Positions 26,349 to 38,224 of a DNA stretch of 64,000 nucleotides are shown here, in pieces. The DNA is from Fagopyrum homotropicum (taxonomy: Eukaryota; Streptophyta; Magnoliopsida; Caryophyllales; Polygonaceae): NCBI GenBank assembly GCA_033239125.1, contig BSWB01000002.1, positions 158,706,409 to 158,770,408 on the forward strand, read 5' to 3'. The notes beneath the pieces were generated by a model that was not told the DNA's origin, searched no databases, and saw nothing but the letters and a program-made list of their open reading frames with translations. Each line of letters opens with the position of its first letter. Positions within the stretch are counted from its first letter, which is position 1. The position numbers and the translations under genes were made by a program.

Positions 26349-28104
26349 CGGAAGATTTGGAAATCAAGTAAGCATTTACTCTGATACCAATACTAGAAAA
26401 TGGAATTGAGGAGATGGGATTTGGGTAGAAATTTGGATTGGAGGTCGAATTGGTGTGGGAAGAAGTATCGGAAATTTTAAGTTGAAGAGTAGCTGGGAAG
26501 AGGGAAGGTTAACAGATACAGTGGAATTGAGTGCGTAACGGCGTGTGTTCTTGATGTTGGACCCTGCTGTTTTTTTTTTTTAATCACAGTTATTCCGATG
26601 TTTCACATGTATTAAATTCAGGTGTATTATTTCCTTTAAAAAAATTCCAAGTGTCTTATTATTACACTATTATTTGCTGATTTTTTATATTTTAATTTTA
26701 AAAAATGTATTTAAAGAAAATAATATTAAAAAAATATATTAATTTAATAAGGGCACATATAAAAAATTATCTCACACTATTACATTTCAACGTAAAATTA
26801 AGAAGAAAAACTTTCACTTTAAAATATTAATTGAAAATCAAACTGTTTTAGATTTTAATTTTTAACGCTATATATAATGAAAATTAATTGATATTTTTAT
26901 ATTCTTTTCTTTGAAGTTGGTAAATGTATGATAATGTATTTGTGATAATATTTCGGTTTTTATATTTTGATTTTTGACGCTATGTACTGTAACTTAATTT
27001 GTTATTGATATTTTACCTTCTTTCTTTAGAAGTTGGTGAATTTATAATGATGTGTTTTGAGTATTTTTCATTTTAGGCTCATAATTATTTTCGGGACACA
27101 TCACACGTTATCATGATTTTTATGTGCATGATAATAAAAAAAAACAGAAATCGTTTGATTATTGTATTTATGATTCAAATAATCAAAAAAAATAAGTTTA
27201 CTAAATTTAATAAATTTCACCTTATATTTTGAACACTATTCTTGAAACATGTTGTTCGACATTTTTTTGGGGGGAATATATTACTTGATAAGCATACTTT
27301 GAGGTTCGTGGCGGCTATCTTTATGTAGAATATCCACATTTATGTGACTCATACTTTTTATGCAATTCATGTGCACTTTCATCGCATGTTGTGTACTAAG
27401 CGGTTATAACGGGTGATATTGAACAACCTATATTATATTTCAGTTTTACAAACATGAACATGAATTTGGGGAACAAAATTTAATGTACAATAACTTGTGT
27501 AGTGTTTTAACTTGAGAAGAATATAATGCTTGCCGTGAAAAATAATGGTGACGAAACATGTCTCGGATGATATATGTATATATGTATTCTACTTTTAGTT
27601 TAAAAGCAAGATAACTTGAATATTTGATGGCAAGATAATACGGTTTATGTGAAAAAAGATATATGGCCTGAAACCATATATTGCTTTAACACACAAACAA
27701 TATTGCTCTCCTGAGACATATAAACATTCGTCTTCTTTAGCTTCTTCTAGTCATCGGATATATTGGTCAACATTATCTTTCAACATATTATGATATTGGA
27801 CAAGCACTTCAACCTTGGTGTTCATGTTGACGAGCATATTTTCATTGCACCTAAAGATTTCCACACGTCAGAAATCTTGGAGAATATAGAAGCTTGAGTT
27901 TCCGCAAGCTTCTCCAACAACTAGTTTGTGAGAGACTCGATGGGTTCGGGTGTTGATAGCTAGTGAGGATAATGATAATAGTAGTTCATCTCCATTATCT
28001 TTCAGGGTCTTAATTTATGAGACAAAGACAAAAAGGAAACGAAAATCAAACGTAACCAGAAACTTATACTTACAACTATCAAACAAAACCAAACTATTGT
28101 AGTA
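26349..28104. other. AT-rich spacer upstream of RIE1
   Basis: The RIE1 leader and promoter lie at the left end, followed by a poly-T run near 26570. The rest is very AT-rich with no recognisable gene or element. The right end would be the internal side of the LTR relic whose primer-binding site is at 28105-28121. Confidence 0.5.
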
Positions 28105-28121
28105 TCCGACAACGGCGCCAA
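28105..28121 (-). other. Primer-binding-site relic of tRNA-Asp type
   Basis: The minus strand reads TGGCGCCGTTGTCGGAT, matching 14 of 17 bases of the tRNA-Asp-complementary site used by Athila/Tat Ty3 lineages. The plus-strand side (28130 onward) then contains ATCGAATCACAGGGAC, a block that recurs near the ends of the other LTR relics at about 31490 and, more diverged, at 33870. Confidence 0.6.
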
Positions 28122-28416
28122 AAATATTTTGTGGAAGCTTTAAACAGTTAAACCTAATAGTTCTAAACAACCTCACCCGCAAGGATAACGGAATCGGATG
28201 TAGTATATCGGGTATCGAATCACAGGGACCGCGCTTATTTGGGTATAATGATAGAAGTTACGCTAAGTAAAGGGAAAAGCGAAAGAGAGAGGGTAGGAAA
28301 ATCTATTTTGAAGGTTTATAAGAAAGAACAAAGAAAGTAATGATTTTTGTTGACAAATAAGGGAGGGGAGCGATTTAAGGAAACATGTATCATCACTATA
28401 ATAAATGAACTATATA

Positions 28417-30480
28417 ACCATGTACATAAATATAGTTGAACATTGATCATCCGAATAAATACGTAACTATCAAATATGACATTACATAGACAAACAAAGA
28501 CAATGTTAGCTAAATTGAGTGTGCTCTTTCAGCAGTTGTATCAAGTATAGGAAAACCCTTTAAGTACATAGAAATTCAAAAAAGACCAAGAAAAGCTTCA
28601 CTTTTGTCATATGATCTAGAAAAGGTACAAAGATTGGAACTATCTATGATAGTTAGTGGTATCATGATTTATTGTCTAGAAAAGATGTATACACGGACTT
28701 TTGTCTCATTTTTAGGCATTTCGGCGAACTTTGGAGTGAATTGACACATATGAGGTTCAAGCCTCGAAGCGGCGCGTAATCGAGTCCCGAAGGAAGCAAG
28801 GAAACCCACCTAAGGAGCGAGCACTAGAGCAAAGGAGGAAGAACCATGGCATCTCGGGTGTGCAGTATTGATCTCGGGCGAGATTTCATACTTGTGCATT
28901 ACCCCGAGATTTGTGTGGTATGAAGGCAAAAACTTGAAGAAATCTTGATCCCGGCATGTGAAGGATCTCGGCCGAGATTTTCACCCAGATTGAGATTGAC
29001 CGAGATTCTTCGTCTGCACATCCCATAACATATTTCATGTTGAGGTGGACAATGCAACTTCCTAATTAGGTGGTGGCAGGAGTGAGCTGGCAGCTGGTCC
29101 CCCAAGGGATCCCCATTTCATCCACCAATCTGCATTTTCCAAGAAGGATACATTCTAGAAGAAGGAAGAACTTTTGGAAAAGAGAGAGTTTTAGAGAGGA
29201 GAAACCTAGGGTTTGTAAGCTTTGATTTTGGATTGGAGGAAGTTTGTTGTGGATTTGGAATACTTTGCTAATTCAAATTTGAAGAAGATTTTACCTGAGT
29301 ATTTATTTCTTTCTCTTGCTTTGATTTTCATGGATTGTTTGAGTTTTTGTTTGATTTTTCTTGACTTAGAAATGCATGTTTGTAATAAGCGGAAATTTTA
29401 CTTCCGGCTACTTCAGAAAAAATAAGAACTTGATCGTTTGTGACTTCTTCCGGCGCTTTATTTCTTTTATACGGACTCCGGTTGCATGTTGTCTTCTTTT
29501 AAGTTTCGGGACAAAACTTATTTCAAGGGTAAACTGATGTAACATCCGGAAATTTAATTTGCGTTTATTTCTGAGACAAACCGGAACTCGACCGGAAATT
29601 TAACCATGTACATAAATATAGTTGAACATTGATCATCCGAATAAATACGTAACTATCAAATATGACATTACATAGACAAACAAAGACAATGTTAGCTAAA
29701 TTGAGTGTGCTCTTTCAGCAGTTGTATCAAGTATAGGAAAACCCTTTAAGTACATAGAAATTCAAAAAAGACCAAGAAAAGCTTCACTTTTGTCATATGA
29801 TCTAGAAAAGGTACAAAGATTGGAACTATCTATGATAGTTAGTGATATCATGATTTATTGCTTTGATTAAGCTTGCATTTAGGTAGATTTTTCCTTTATT
29901 TTGCATGCATTGGCATGAGTTCGTGATATCTATGCTTGACTTTGCATATCATGCTAGAAAAGATGTATACACGGACTTTTGTCTCATTTTCAGGCATTTC
30001 GGCGAACTTTGGAGCAAATTGACACATATGAGGTTCAAGTCTCGAAGCGGCGCGTAATCGAGTCCCGAAGGAAACAAGGAAACCCACATAAGGAGCGAGT
30101 TGGAGCAAACGAGATTCTTCGTCTGCACATCCCATAACATATTTCATGTTGAGGTCGACAATGCAACTTCCTAATTAGGTGGTGGCACGAGTGAGCTGGC
30201 AGTTGTTCCCCCAAGGGATCCCCATTTCATCCAACAACCTGCATTTTTTCAAGGAGGACACATTCTAGAAGAAGGAAGAACTTTGAAAAAGAGAGAGTTT
30301 TATGGGTTTGTAAGCGTTGATTTCGGATTGAAGGAAGTTTGTTGTGGATTTGGAATACTTTTCTAATTCAAGTTTGAAGAAGATTCTAGCTGAGTATTTC
30401 TTTCTTTCTCTTGCTTTGATTTTCATGGATTGTTTGGGTTTTGTTTGATTTTCCTTGACCTAGAAATGCATGTTTTAGGC
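28417..30480 (+). repeat. Direct duplication of an LTR-type segment (units A and B)
   Basis: Unit A (28417 to about 29370) and unit B (29603 to about 30480) share long near-identical runs starting AACCATGTACATAAATATAG and ending in AGAAATGCATGT. Unit A lacks about 110 bp present in B after CATGATTTATTG; B lacks about 230 bp present in A after AAGGAGCGAG. Between them lies a fragment of a Ty3 element. The segment behaves as part of an LTR of Athila/Tat-like type; that assignment is inference. Confidence 0.8.
29371..29602 (+). mobile_element. Tiny remnant of a Ty3 element (LTR start plus polypurine tract plus LTR start)
   Basis: The block contains TGTAATAAGCGGAAATTTTA near 29371 (an LTR start), then near 29500 the run AGTTTCGGGACAAAACTTAT followed by a purine-rich AAGGGTAAACTGA and TGTAACATCCGGAAATTTAA (a second LTR start). 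The same tail-plus-LTR junction is intact at 41742. Nearly all of the element is deleted. Confidence 0.6.
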
Positions 30481-33120
30481 TAAATACTTGCGATTCTAGG
30501 GTGATAGGTTGATGGTTGTGGCTAGGATGATAATAGTTTGGTCTTGAATGTTGTGTTTAGGACGATTTGGTTGGCATGTCCTCGCTCTTAAGAATCTCGG
30601 CTTGTTTTTCATGAATCTCGGCCGAGATTAGGTACGAACAACCCGAGATTTATTATGTTGATCCGTTGTTGATGAATTTGTATACTAGGGTGTTAGATTG
30701 TTCAAAACCTAGTGTTTGTTGAGTGAATCCTAGTTTTAGATCCCTCTAAGGTTAGAAAACTAGGATAGGGAAGAGACTTACCTAGTGATTCCCTTTCTTA
30801 GGTAAAGATGATCATGAATTCTAGGTAGAAGAGGCTTAAATGCCCTCTATTGAATTGAGTGTGCTAGATTCCTAGCTTGAGCTTAACCCTAGACTTACTC
30901 GGTGAAGGTTAGTTCAATCCCTTAGGTAGAGTGATCGGTTTGAGATTAAGTTCCATTCTTAGTGCCTTGAGACCTACCCGGTAATTGGTAGTTTGGAGCT
31001 AGATAGCGGAATGTGAGACCTCCCCGTAATCATTCCTACAAGAGAAACAATTTTTTCTCTTAGCAATCTCAACCTTGTCCTAATGTTTAGAAGTCTTGAA
31101 TCCAAAGCCACAACCGAAGATCTTAAGTCCTAAAATTCGCATTTCTCTTATCTCATATCACATCTTGTTTGTGTTTGCTTGTTTTTATTTTGTTGATTTC
31201 AAAACTAATCTTTGGTCACCAAAACTCATCAAAACATATGGTTTTTATTTTCTTACCATCTTTCTCTTTTCTTAGTCTAGGTTCATACTATTTTTTTATC
31301 ATTGCACATTTTGGATTCACCTTAGTCTTTGTATTTGACCTTGGAGTATTTGCCTTACTACCTACGATCCTTTTTTGCTCCAAACGGTGTGTGCAAGCTT
31401 TAAATTTATAACCCTAGATGTAAGCTTAAAACAAGGATGCGAACCCACAGTGTACGGGTCAATCGTAGTAAAAAGCAAGAAATTCCAGGGGTCGATCACA
31501 GGGACTTAGTGAAACAAAGCACGTATAGGTTGTCAATGCAACTACTAACCACAAAAGCGATTAAAACAATCAAAGATGATAAAAAGTCAATTAAGGAAAT
31601 ATGCAATTCTAGGGATTAAAGCATCTAGTTGTGGTTCCAACTCAAGATCTAAAGATAAAGCGGACAAAGCTGAGATTTTTACAAGGGAAGGTGTTACTAA
31701 AGTGGAATAGATCACCGGGTAAGTCTCACTACTCACTAATCCCAAACCGTAACTCCTATTAACGGGTAAGTCTCAAGGAATCAAGGTAAAGAACTATAAC
31801 CTCAAACCAACACACCACCTAAGGGAATAGAATCAACCTTTACCGGGTAAGTCTCAAGCTAACTCACAAAGATGGGATGAAAGCACACTCAAACCCCAAT
31901 AAAGGATAAACCTTTATTACATACACTTATGATCTTGGGTAAACAAACAAAGGAATTACCGGGTAAGTCTCATCCTAGGCTTGCATTGAACCAGGAAAGG
32001 TGTAATAAGAATAGGATTTGGCAAACTCTAACACTTAACTCTCAGTTTTGGATCAGATAATTCACCTCGGTCAGACGAATTCCACCCCGGCCGAGATGTT
32101 CATCGACTGAGCGAGATGTTCTAGGGTTAAGGTTAAAGACTCGAGCTTTCAGGGTCCTATTGTGATTAAGATTATTCTATCATTGTTTTTCCCACAACCT
32201 TCAGTCAATCACCTTAGAATCACACAAGGAAATTAGCCACTCATCATCATGAAAGCAATAATCAAATATAGGGGAAGAAAGAGAATAATTGAACAAGAAA
32301 ACCTTAAGAGAAAGGCTTCAATAACTGAATCAATTATCAAACAACAAGCGTTCCTTGGATCAAAATCCAATAAGACAATCACAAAGAAGGGAATCTAAGA
32401 GAATCTTACAAAACCCTTCACAAAAGCTATAAAAGCTACCAACTTTCCTCCTTCAATCTTCCTTCAACCTTCAAAAAGGTTCTTCAAATCTCCCAACTAT
32501 AGTGGGGTAAAACGGCTGTAAGCACAATCTTCAGCCCTAAGCGGTTGTATGCGGGATACGGATTTGTGGAAAATCCAACCCTTTTATAGGAAAATTACTC
32601 TCCAAAGATAAGATATCTTAGAAAGATCTTTTCCCATAAAAATAGGTAAAATATATGGGCTAAATTATCTTCTTCCTTCCAGGAATTCAACCCAAAAATA
32701 TAAGATCCTCTTTCCAAAAATAAAAGATCTCAGCCAAGAATAAAATATCCTTGTCGCGTCCAAGGTGTTCGCCTCGGTCGAGTCAGCTCCTCTGGATCAC
32801 CTCGGTCGAGGTGACTTTGTAGTCAACCGAGGTGAATCATAACTGAATGTGAAATCTCTCAAATCTGGTCCAAAGTGAATCTTCAATCCATTTTCATGAT
32901 TCCTGGATTCTTTCTTAAACTCCTGAATGTAGCTCCAATGACTCATTAGCTCCTTTTGCTCCTTTTTGATGCAAAACGTGCCATTTTACCTACGATTACA
33001 ACGAAACTTGGTGTAGACCTCGATTCTCGCAAAGGTAGATGAAACGACAATATAATCACATAATATACATCCAAACATGCAGATTATTGAAGATAAAACG
33101 TCTAAACAAGCCCCAAAATA
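30481..33120. repeat. LTR-type relics in opposite orientations
   Basis: No gene is seen. 30481 to about 31410 continues the plus-oriented LTR-like sequence. From about 31425 to 33000 a second, minus-oriented relic begins with a GGTCGATCACAGGGACTTAG block and contains ACCGGGTAAGTCTCA-type phrases at least four times. Both carry CTCGG(C/T)CGAG palindromes. The open frames present are short and not conserved. Confidence 0.55.
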
Positions 33121-33829
33121 TAGACAATAATTCATGCTATCAATCCACACACTGTGGGTTTTCTTGGTAGGTTTAGGTTATTATTGCAAGTATAAATTAA
33201 GACTTTGTGTGCATCATTTGTTGAGCGAACTGCTAGAAATCATCAAAGTAAAGATAAAAATGTTACTCTTAAAACCCAAGTTTTTCGATCCAATCTTTCC
33301 AATAAAAAAATCTCGCTGGGTTTTACTCAATCACTTTATCTAAAATCCTTTATAAACACCACATCTTTCGAAGATAAATAAAAGATAAGAACGAAGTACA
33401 TTGAAAAGAAGCAAATATGTATATCTCAATTCAACTATTCATATAAACAATCATAAATCAGTCAACACATGGTTTAACCATCTCTTAAATCAATATAAAT
33501 CAGCCATACATGATATAGGAAGAGAAATAATGGATACAGGTAGAGTTTGTATAAATATAAGGCTGAAAAGTATACACAAAATATGGAAAAGGGAAATCTA
33601 ACTCTACCATACCGCCAAAGTGGACTTGGAACCCAGGTTCTCTTCTTCATATTGGGTCGCTGCCGGTATACCCTAATTTGACCTCAAACGGTCTATTTGT
33701 AATGTTTATATCAAACTCTAGGATGGACATAAGAAGACCAATCCATAAAAATAAGATCTGATTTCGGCGTCTGACGAGACTAAAAACTTATGTTCGTTGT
33801 CTTTTAGCTTAAGTCAAAGTAATTGCCGA

Positions 33830-35090
33830 ACGTTACACTAATTGGTTTGTATAGTGTAAGTAAGGGTCGATCCCAAGAGAGCCTTCTCAAGTAATGATTT
33901 GGTTCAATTATCGATATATGTAACCAAATTGGGGGGGGGGGGTGGATTGTAACGAAACAAGACAAAAGCAAAACGAAAACAAGTAAAGATGTGATAATAG
34001 AATGGAGAAGAGAGCTACACTAGGTTGAGTCTTAGCATGCACACTACTTTGGTTGGTTCTTTTTATAAGTTATTCATCAATGTCTCGTCTTGATCTTAAA
34101 TATGTGTTGAGCCAACCGGCATCAACGCAACTTAACAAGTTTAGTGATCCGTAAACCTACAAGATCAAAGCACAAGTTAGCATTTTAACAAAGACAACGA
34201 GATATAAAGAAAGCATAAACACCGTTAGACTTTCTTTATAATTATATTCCTTTTCCTTTAAGTAATTACAACCAGCATTCACCTAAAGGGTTACTACTAG
34301 ATTAAGGACCCGAACCCGGAGTCAATTAATCCTAGTTCTTTGCATGCAATTAGACACTTAAGGTGATCAATCTAAGTGGTAAGAAACATGCAAACATAAG
34401 TTTAGAGCTAAAGGAATATAACACATATGACTGAATAATACTTATATTAGACTTACAACCAAAGCAGCAATGCAGCTTCAAAACAACTCAATGTAGCAAG
34501 GAACTTAGAAACTCATTACACTTGGAAGTAAGGGAAAATAGAGCTTAAGTGGGAAAATGATGGATGATTCTAGCAATCAGCCATAGCTATATTTGTACTA
34601 AAATTGACAGTAAATGGGAGTAAATGACCGCCCTAAACAGTCACCTTTAATGCCATAAAGGTGGTGCAAATAGGCGGAGTAAAGTCCTCTGGCTCTAAGC
34701 CGCGGGGGCGGGCTTCAGGGCCGCAGGGACGGTTTAGGCCAAAACGCTTGATATTCTTCTTGGCCGTAGGAGCGGCCTGGCAATCCCGCAGGGGCGGGTC
34801 TTTAATGCTCTCAAAACGTCTGACTCTTCATCTTTTTGTCGCTTCTGATGTCGAGCCGCAAGGGCGGTCCAATGTCACTGCAGGGACGGTGACACTAGCT
34901 CTTCGGCTTCACAGGTCCGCAAGCTGGTCCGCAGGCAGAGGTGCAAGGGCGCCGGCTTCGCTTCTTCAGGGTAAGTCACCGCAGGGGCGTCTAGAGGTGG
35001 CTGCAAGGGTGGTGACATGCTTGTTCCGGGCGCTAAAGCGAAGGTGCAGACTGCCTTCCGGAGTGCAGTGCCACCCGTAGGGGCGGTGTG
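33830..35090 (-). repeat. Third LTR-type relic, left part, with a dispersed CCGCAGGGGCGG phrase
   Basis: It starts near 33830 with a GGGTCGATCCCAAGAGAG block (compare 28210 and 31490), includes a G-run at 33933-33942, and from 34700 to 35090 holds about ten variants of CCGCAGGGGCGG. It is cut at 35090 by the Ty3 element and resumes at 44881 (GCACCAGAATCTTGTC). A 139-codon open frame at 34661-35080 is an artefact of this GC-rich repeat. Confidence 0.6.
35086..35090. repeat. Target-site duplication, left copy
   Basis: GTGTG directly before the LTR start; the same five bases follow the right LTR at 44876-44880. Confidence 0.8.
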
Positions 35091-38000
35091 TGTAATATCC
35101 GGAATTTTTATTTCCGTTTAATTCCGAATAAAATTGGACTTTGAGCCGTTGACGGTTTTCCATTCTATCTAGCAATTCTTTCTTCACAAATTTTATCATT
35201 TTATATAGAAGCTATTTCACATAAAATGATAAAATTATATCAACCTCTAATTCATATAATTATTTATCATTTTATGTAGAATTTAATTCACATAAAATGA
35301 TAGAATTATATCAAATCCTAATTCTTATAATTATTTATCATTTTATGTAGAATTTATTTCACATAAAATGATAGATTTTTATATCAAACCATAATCTATC
35401 AAACCCTAGTTTATATCATGACATGTCGTTGACAAAGTCATGACGTCCTTATGACGAGACCATGACGAGTTTTGACGAGACGAAGACGAGATCATGACAA
35501 GGCCATGTATGGGCTTGGCAAGGCAATGACAAGTTTTGACAAGTTTGACAACTCAGCCCACTTTTTGGTTTTTACAACTTCAGCCCATTAAAACAAGTTT
35601 GATAATCTACTTAGAAGAGACTTGAGCCCAACAAAACAAGAGCAGCCCAAGCTGGCCCTCCATGAGCAGCTCCTTGGCGCTGCATACCTTCTAGGGCCGG
35701 CAAATTAGATCCTCCAGCGTGGCAGAGTAACCGTGATCTTCATACCTTCAATTACGCAGAAGATTGACCGATCTTCAACGCACCTCTTCACATGGTAAGT
35801 ATCGACAAACGCCTCATCTCCCTTCTGCAGCGTGCATCCGACCGGGCAAGCTTTCCAGCCCCGACTTTCAACGCCCCAGCCATTCCCGATCTTCAACACT
35901 CCAACCCTTCCTAGTCGACTACAGCGGCACTTCGAGCCCAGCAAGATGAAGAAGAGCAGCGGCCTTCATTCTCCCTCTTAGCTCCATGTAATGGCTGCTG
36001 AGTAGGGTCTTCAAGTCGCAGCAATCCCTTTCCCCTTGCAAGCAGCCAGCGTTCTGTACGCTTCCTTCTACAACAGCGCTAGATTTACCTACCATCCCTT
36101 GCCTTCCCTTCTGTATTCGGTTATGCCCAGCATCTCCCATCCTCCTCGACTTACCTTCTTCAGAAGAGCCATCTCTCTCGCACAGCAGAACCAGCCGTCC
36201 CCTTGGTGCAGCCCACACAGCAAACGCTGCAGATGCGCCACAGGGACAACAGCAGCCTTCGGGCCATCTTCCTTCATGCCTTCGAGTCTCGGAATCGGGT
36301 AAGGCTTGTAACCCTTGCTACACTACACTTCAGTCCACCTTTTCCTTGCCTAACGTGTACCCGTTTCGTCTGTTAAACCTACTCAGAACAACCGTAGGAG
36401 AGCTGTACAGATTCTTACGTTTTCCAGAATTTTCGGAAGTGTTGAGCAGTCAACTTCGGGTCCATTTTTTGGTATGCTAGACTCTTCCTTTCTGGCTGAT
36501 TTTCGGATATGTTTTATTCGATATTGTATAGTATAACATACTAAAATTTGAGAGCAATCCGAGCTACGGTTTGAGAGTTATTGTGTTCCAAAGTTGACGC
36601 CTCATGTAGTTTGTATATATGTGCTGACTGTTGGGAAAAACAGCAAGTGATGCTGTTTTGTGAGAGGGTTTTGAATAAGTTTTTGATCTCCGTTGGGCTT
36701 GAATTTTGGATATGGTATAGTTGACATATTGTTATAGAATATATTAAAATTTGAGAAGTATCCAGCGAGTGGTTTAGGATTTATGATTTTTCAAAGATTT
36801 AGTCATAAACAGTTTTTCTGTTGTGCTGAAATTCGGTTTTGTGAGATAGTTTTAAGTAGGCTTTTGATCTCCTTTGCGGCTGAATTTTGGATATATGATA
36901 GATAAGATTTTATAGTAGAACGTATCAAAATTTGAGATAAACCCAGCGAGTAGTTTAGGAGTTATGATTTTTCAAAGTTAAGACAATGTGTTGTTTGTTA
37001 AGTGTGGTAACCAACTTTGGAAATTTTTGTAGAAGTGATGGTTGAACAGTTTTAAGAAATTCTTTCTCCTATGAATAGATGGGATATCATAGATGATCTA
37101 GAGAATTATTTCGAAATTTTTATAAGATTATTCGAATTTTATATTTGAAGTTGTAGTTGGACTTTAGTGACTTTTCGAGAAATAGAAAATGGGTAGTTTT
37201 TCTAGTTGTTACCAAAAATCATCCTAGGGAGTAGAATATGGTTAGTTAGCCTCCAATTATAATTTAAGTACATATTCCGAGTTTTTGGAAATTCCGGGAC
37301 CAAGGGTAAAATAGTCATTTTACCATAAATTGGTATTGTATTAAAATCTGTTCTAATAGGACCTACTACCTTAGAAGTCTTAGACTTCTAATTACCAAGA
37401 AAGTGTGCTGACACACTTGACTCCTTTGACAGGCAACCGAGTTATACAGTTACAGATTGAGTTGTGATTAAGAGAGTCGAGATCTGATTTAAGTAAGTCC
37501 ACGGACTTACTTAGCTGGCTTTCTTGTATGAGTGTAATGTGTATGAGTGGTGTTTGCTAGTATGATAAACAACGAAACCGGATTAGGCCGACTTTATTAT
37601 TTACGTAATTGACCCAAGTGTATGATAACGGGTCGTGACATCATCTGCCTAGCTCTTGCGAGAGTCTAGGAGGTTCCCTGCGACCAGCCCAGTCCGGTAG
37701 ACGGTCAAATGCATTAGTACCATTCCGCGTTGGTAAACGGGGACAGGGGCGAGGTTTGGGAATCCCTCGTGTCACAAAATAAGTATCATTAGTAATAACC
37801 TATCACCTAATTAAAGATAATAAAAGGATTGAGTGTTGCATGTTGATTGTGTATGTTGTGTGTTTGTGCTTTTACCTTTATACTTATGCATAGAATGTTA
37901 GCTAACGGTTTTATACCGCTTGTAGATGTCTTACAGGTTAAGACAGTTGTAGAGAGATCCGGAGGAAATGGTCAGCCGGGTCCACGTACATATTTAGTTG

Positions 38001-38224
38001 GGGACGGGATGTCTTATGTTCTTCTTATTTGTCATTTTAGTACCTTTGCTTTGTAAGGTTGATACATATTCTTCATGTATATATTGTTTAAAGTTTTCAA
38101 ATTTTTTAAATACTTTTGTGCCTTGTTGTAAGATCCAAGTTAAATTGTTGTCAAACTAAGGTCGGGACCCATTGTGAGGTCCTAACCAGTAGCTCCCCGA
38201 GTTCTCAGAATTTGGGGTGTTACA
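35091..38224 (+). repeat. 5' LTR, 3,134 bp
   Basis: TGTAATATCC...GTGTTACA. It contains three tandem hairpin units (about 35180-35375), a palindrome with a GTAAGT core at 37491-37512 and an acceptor-like TCTTACAG at 37929-37936. Open frames of 60-100 codons within it are not conserved as protein and are not called. Confidence 0.95.

Noticed and set aside
34661..35080. 139-codon open frame
   Set aside because: It is generated by the GC-rich CCGCAGGGGCGG repeats; the composition is Arg/Gly/Ser-rich without any motif.
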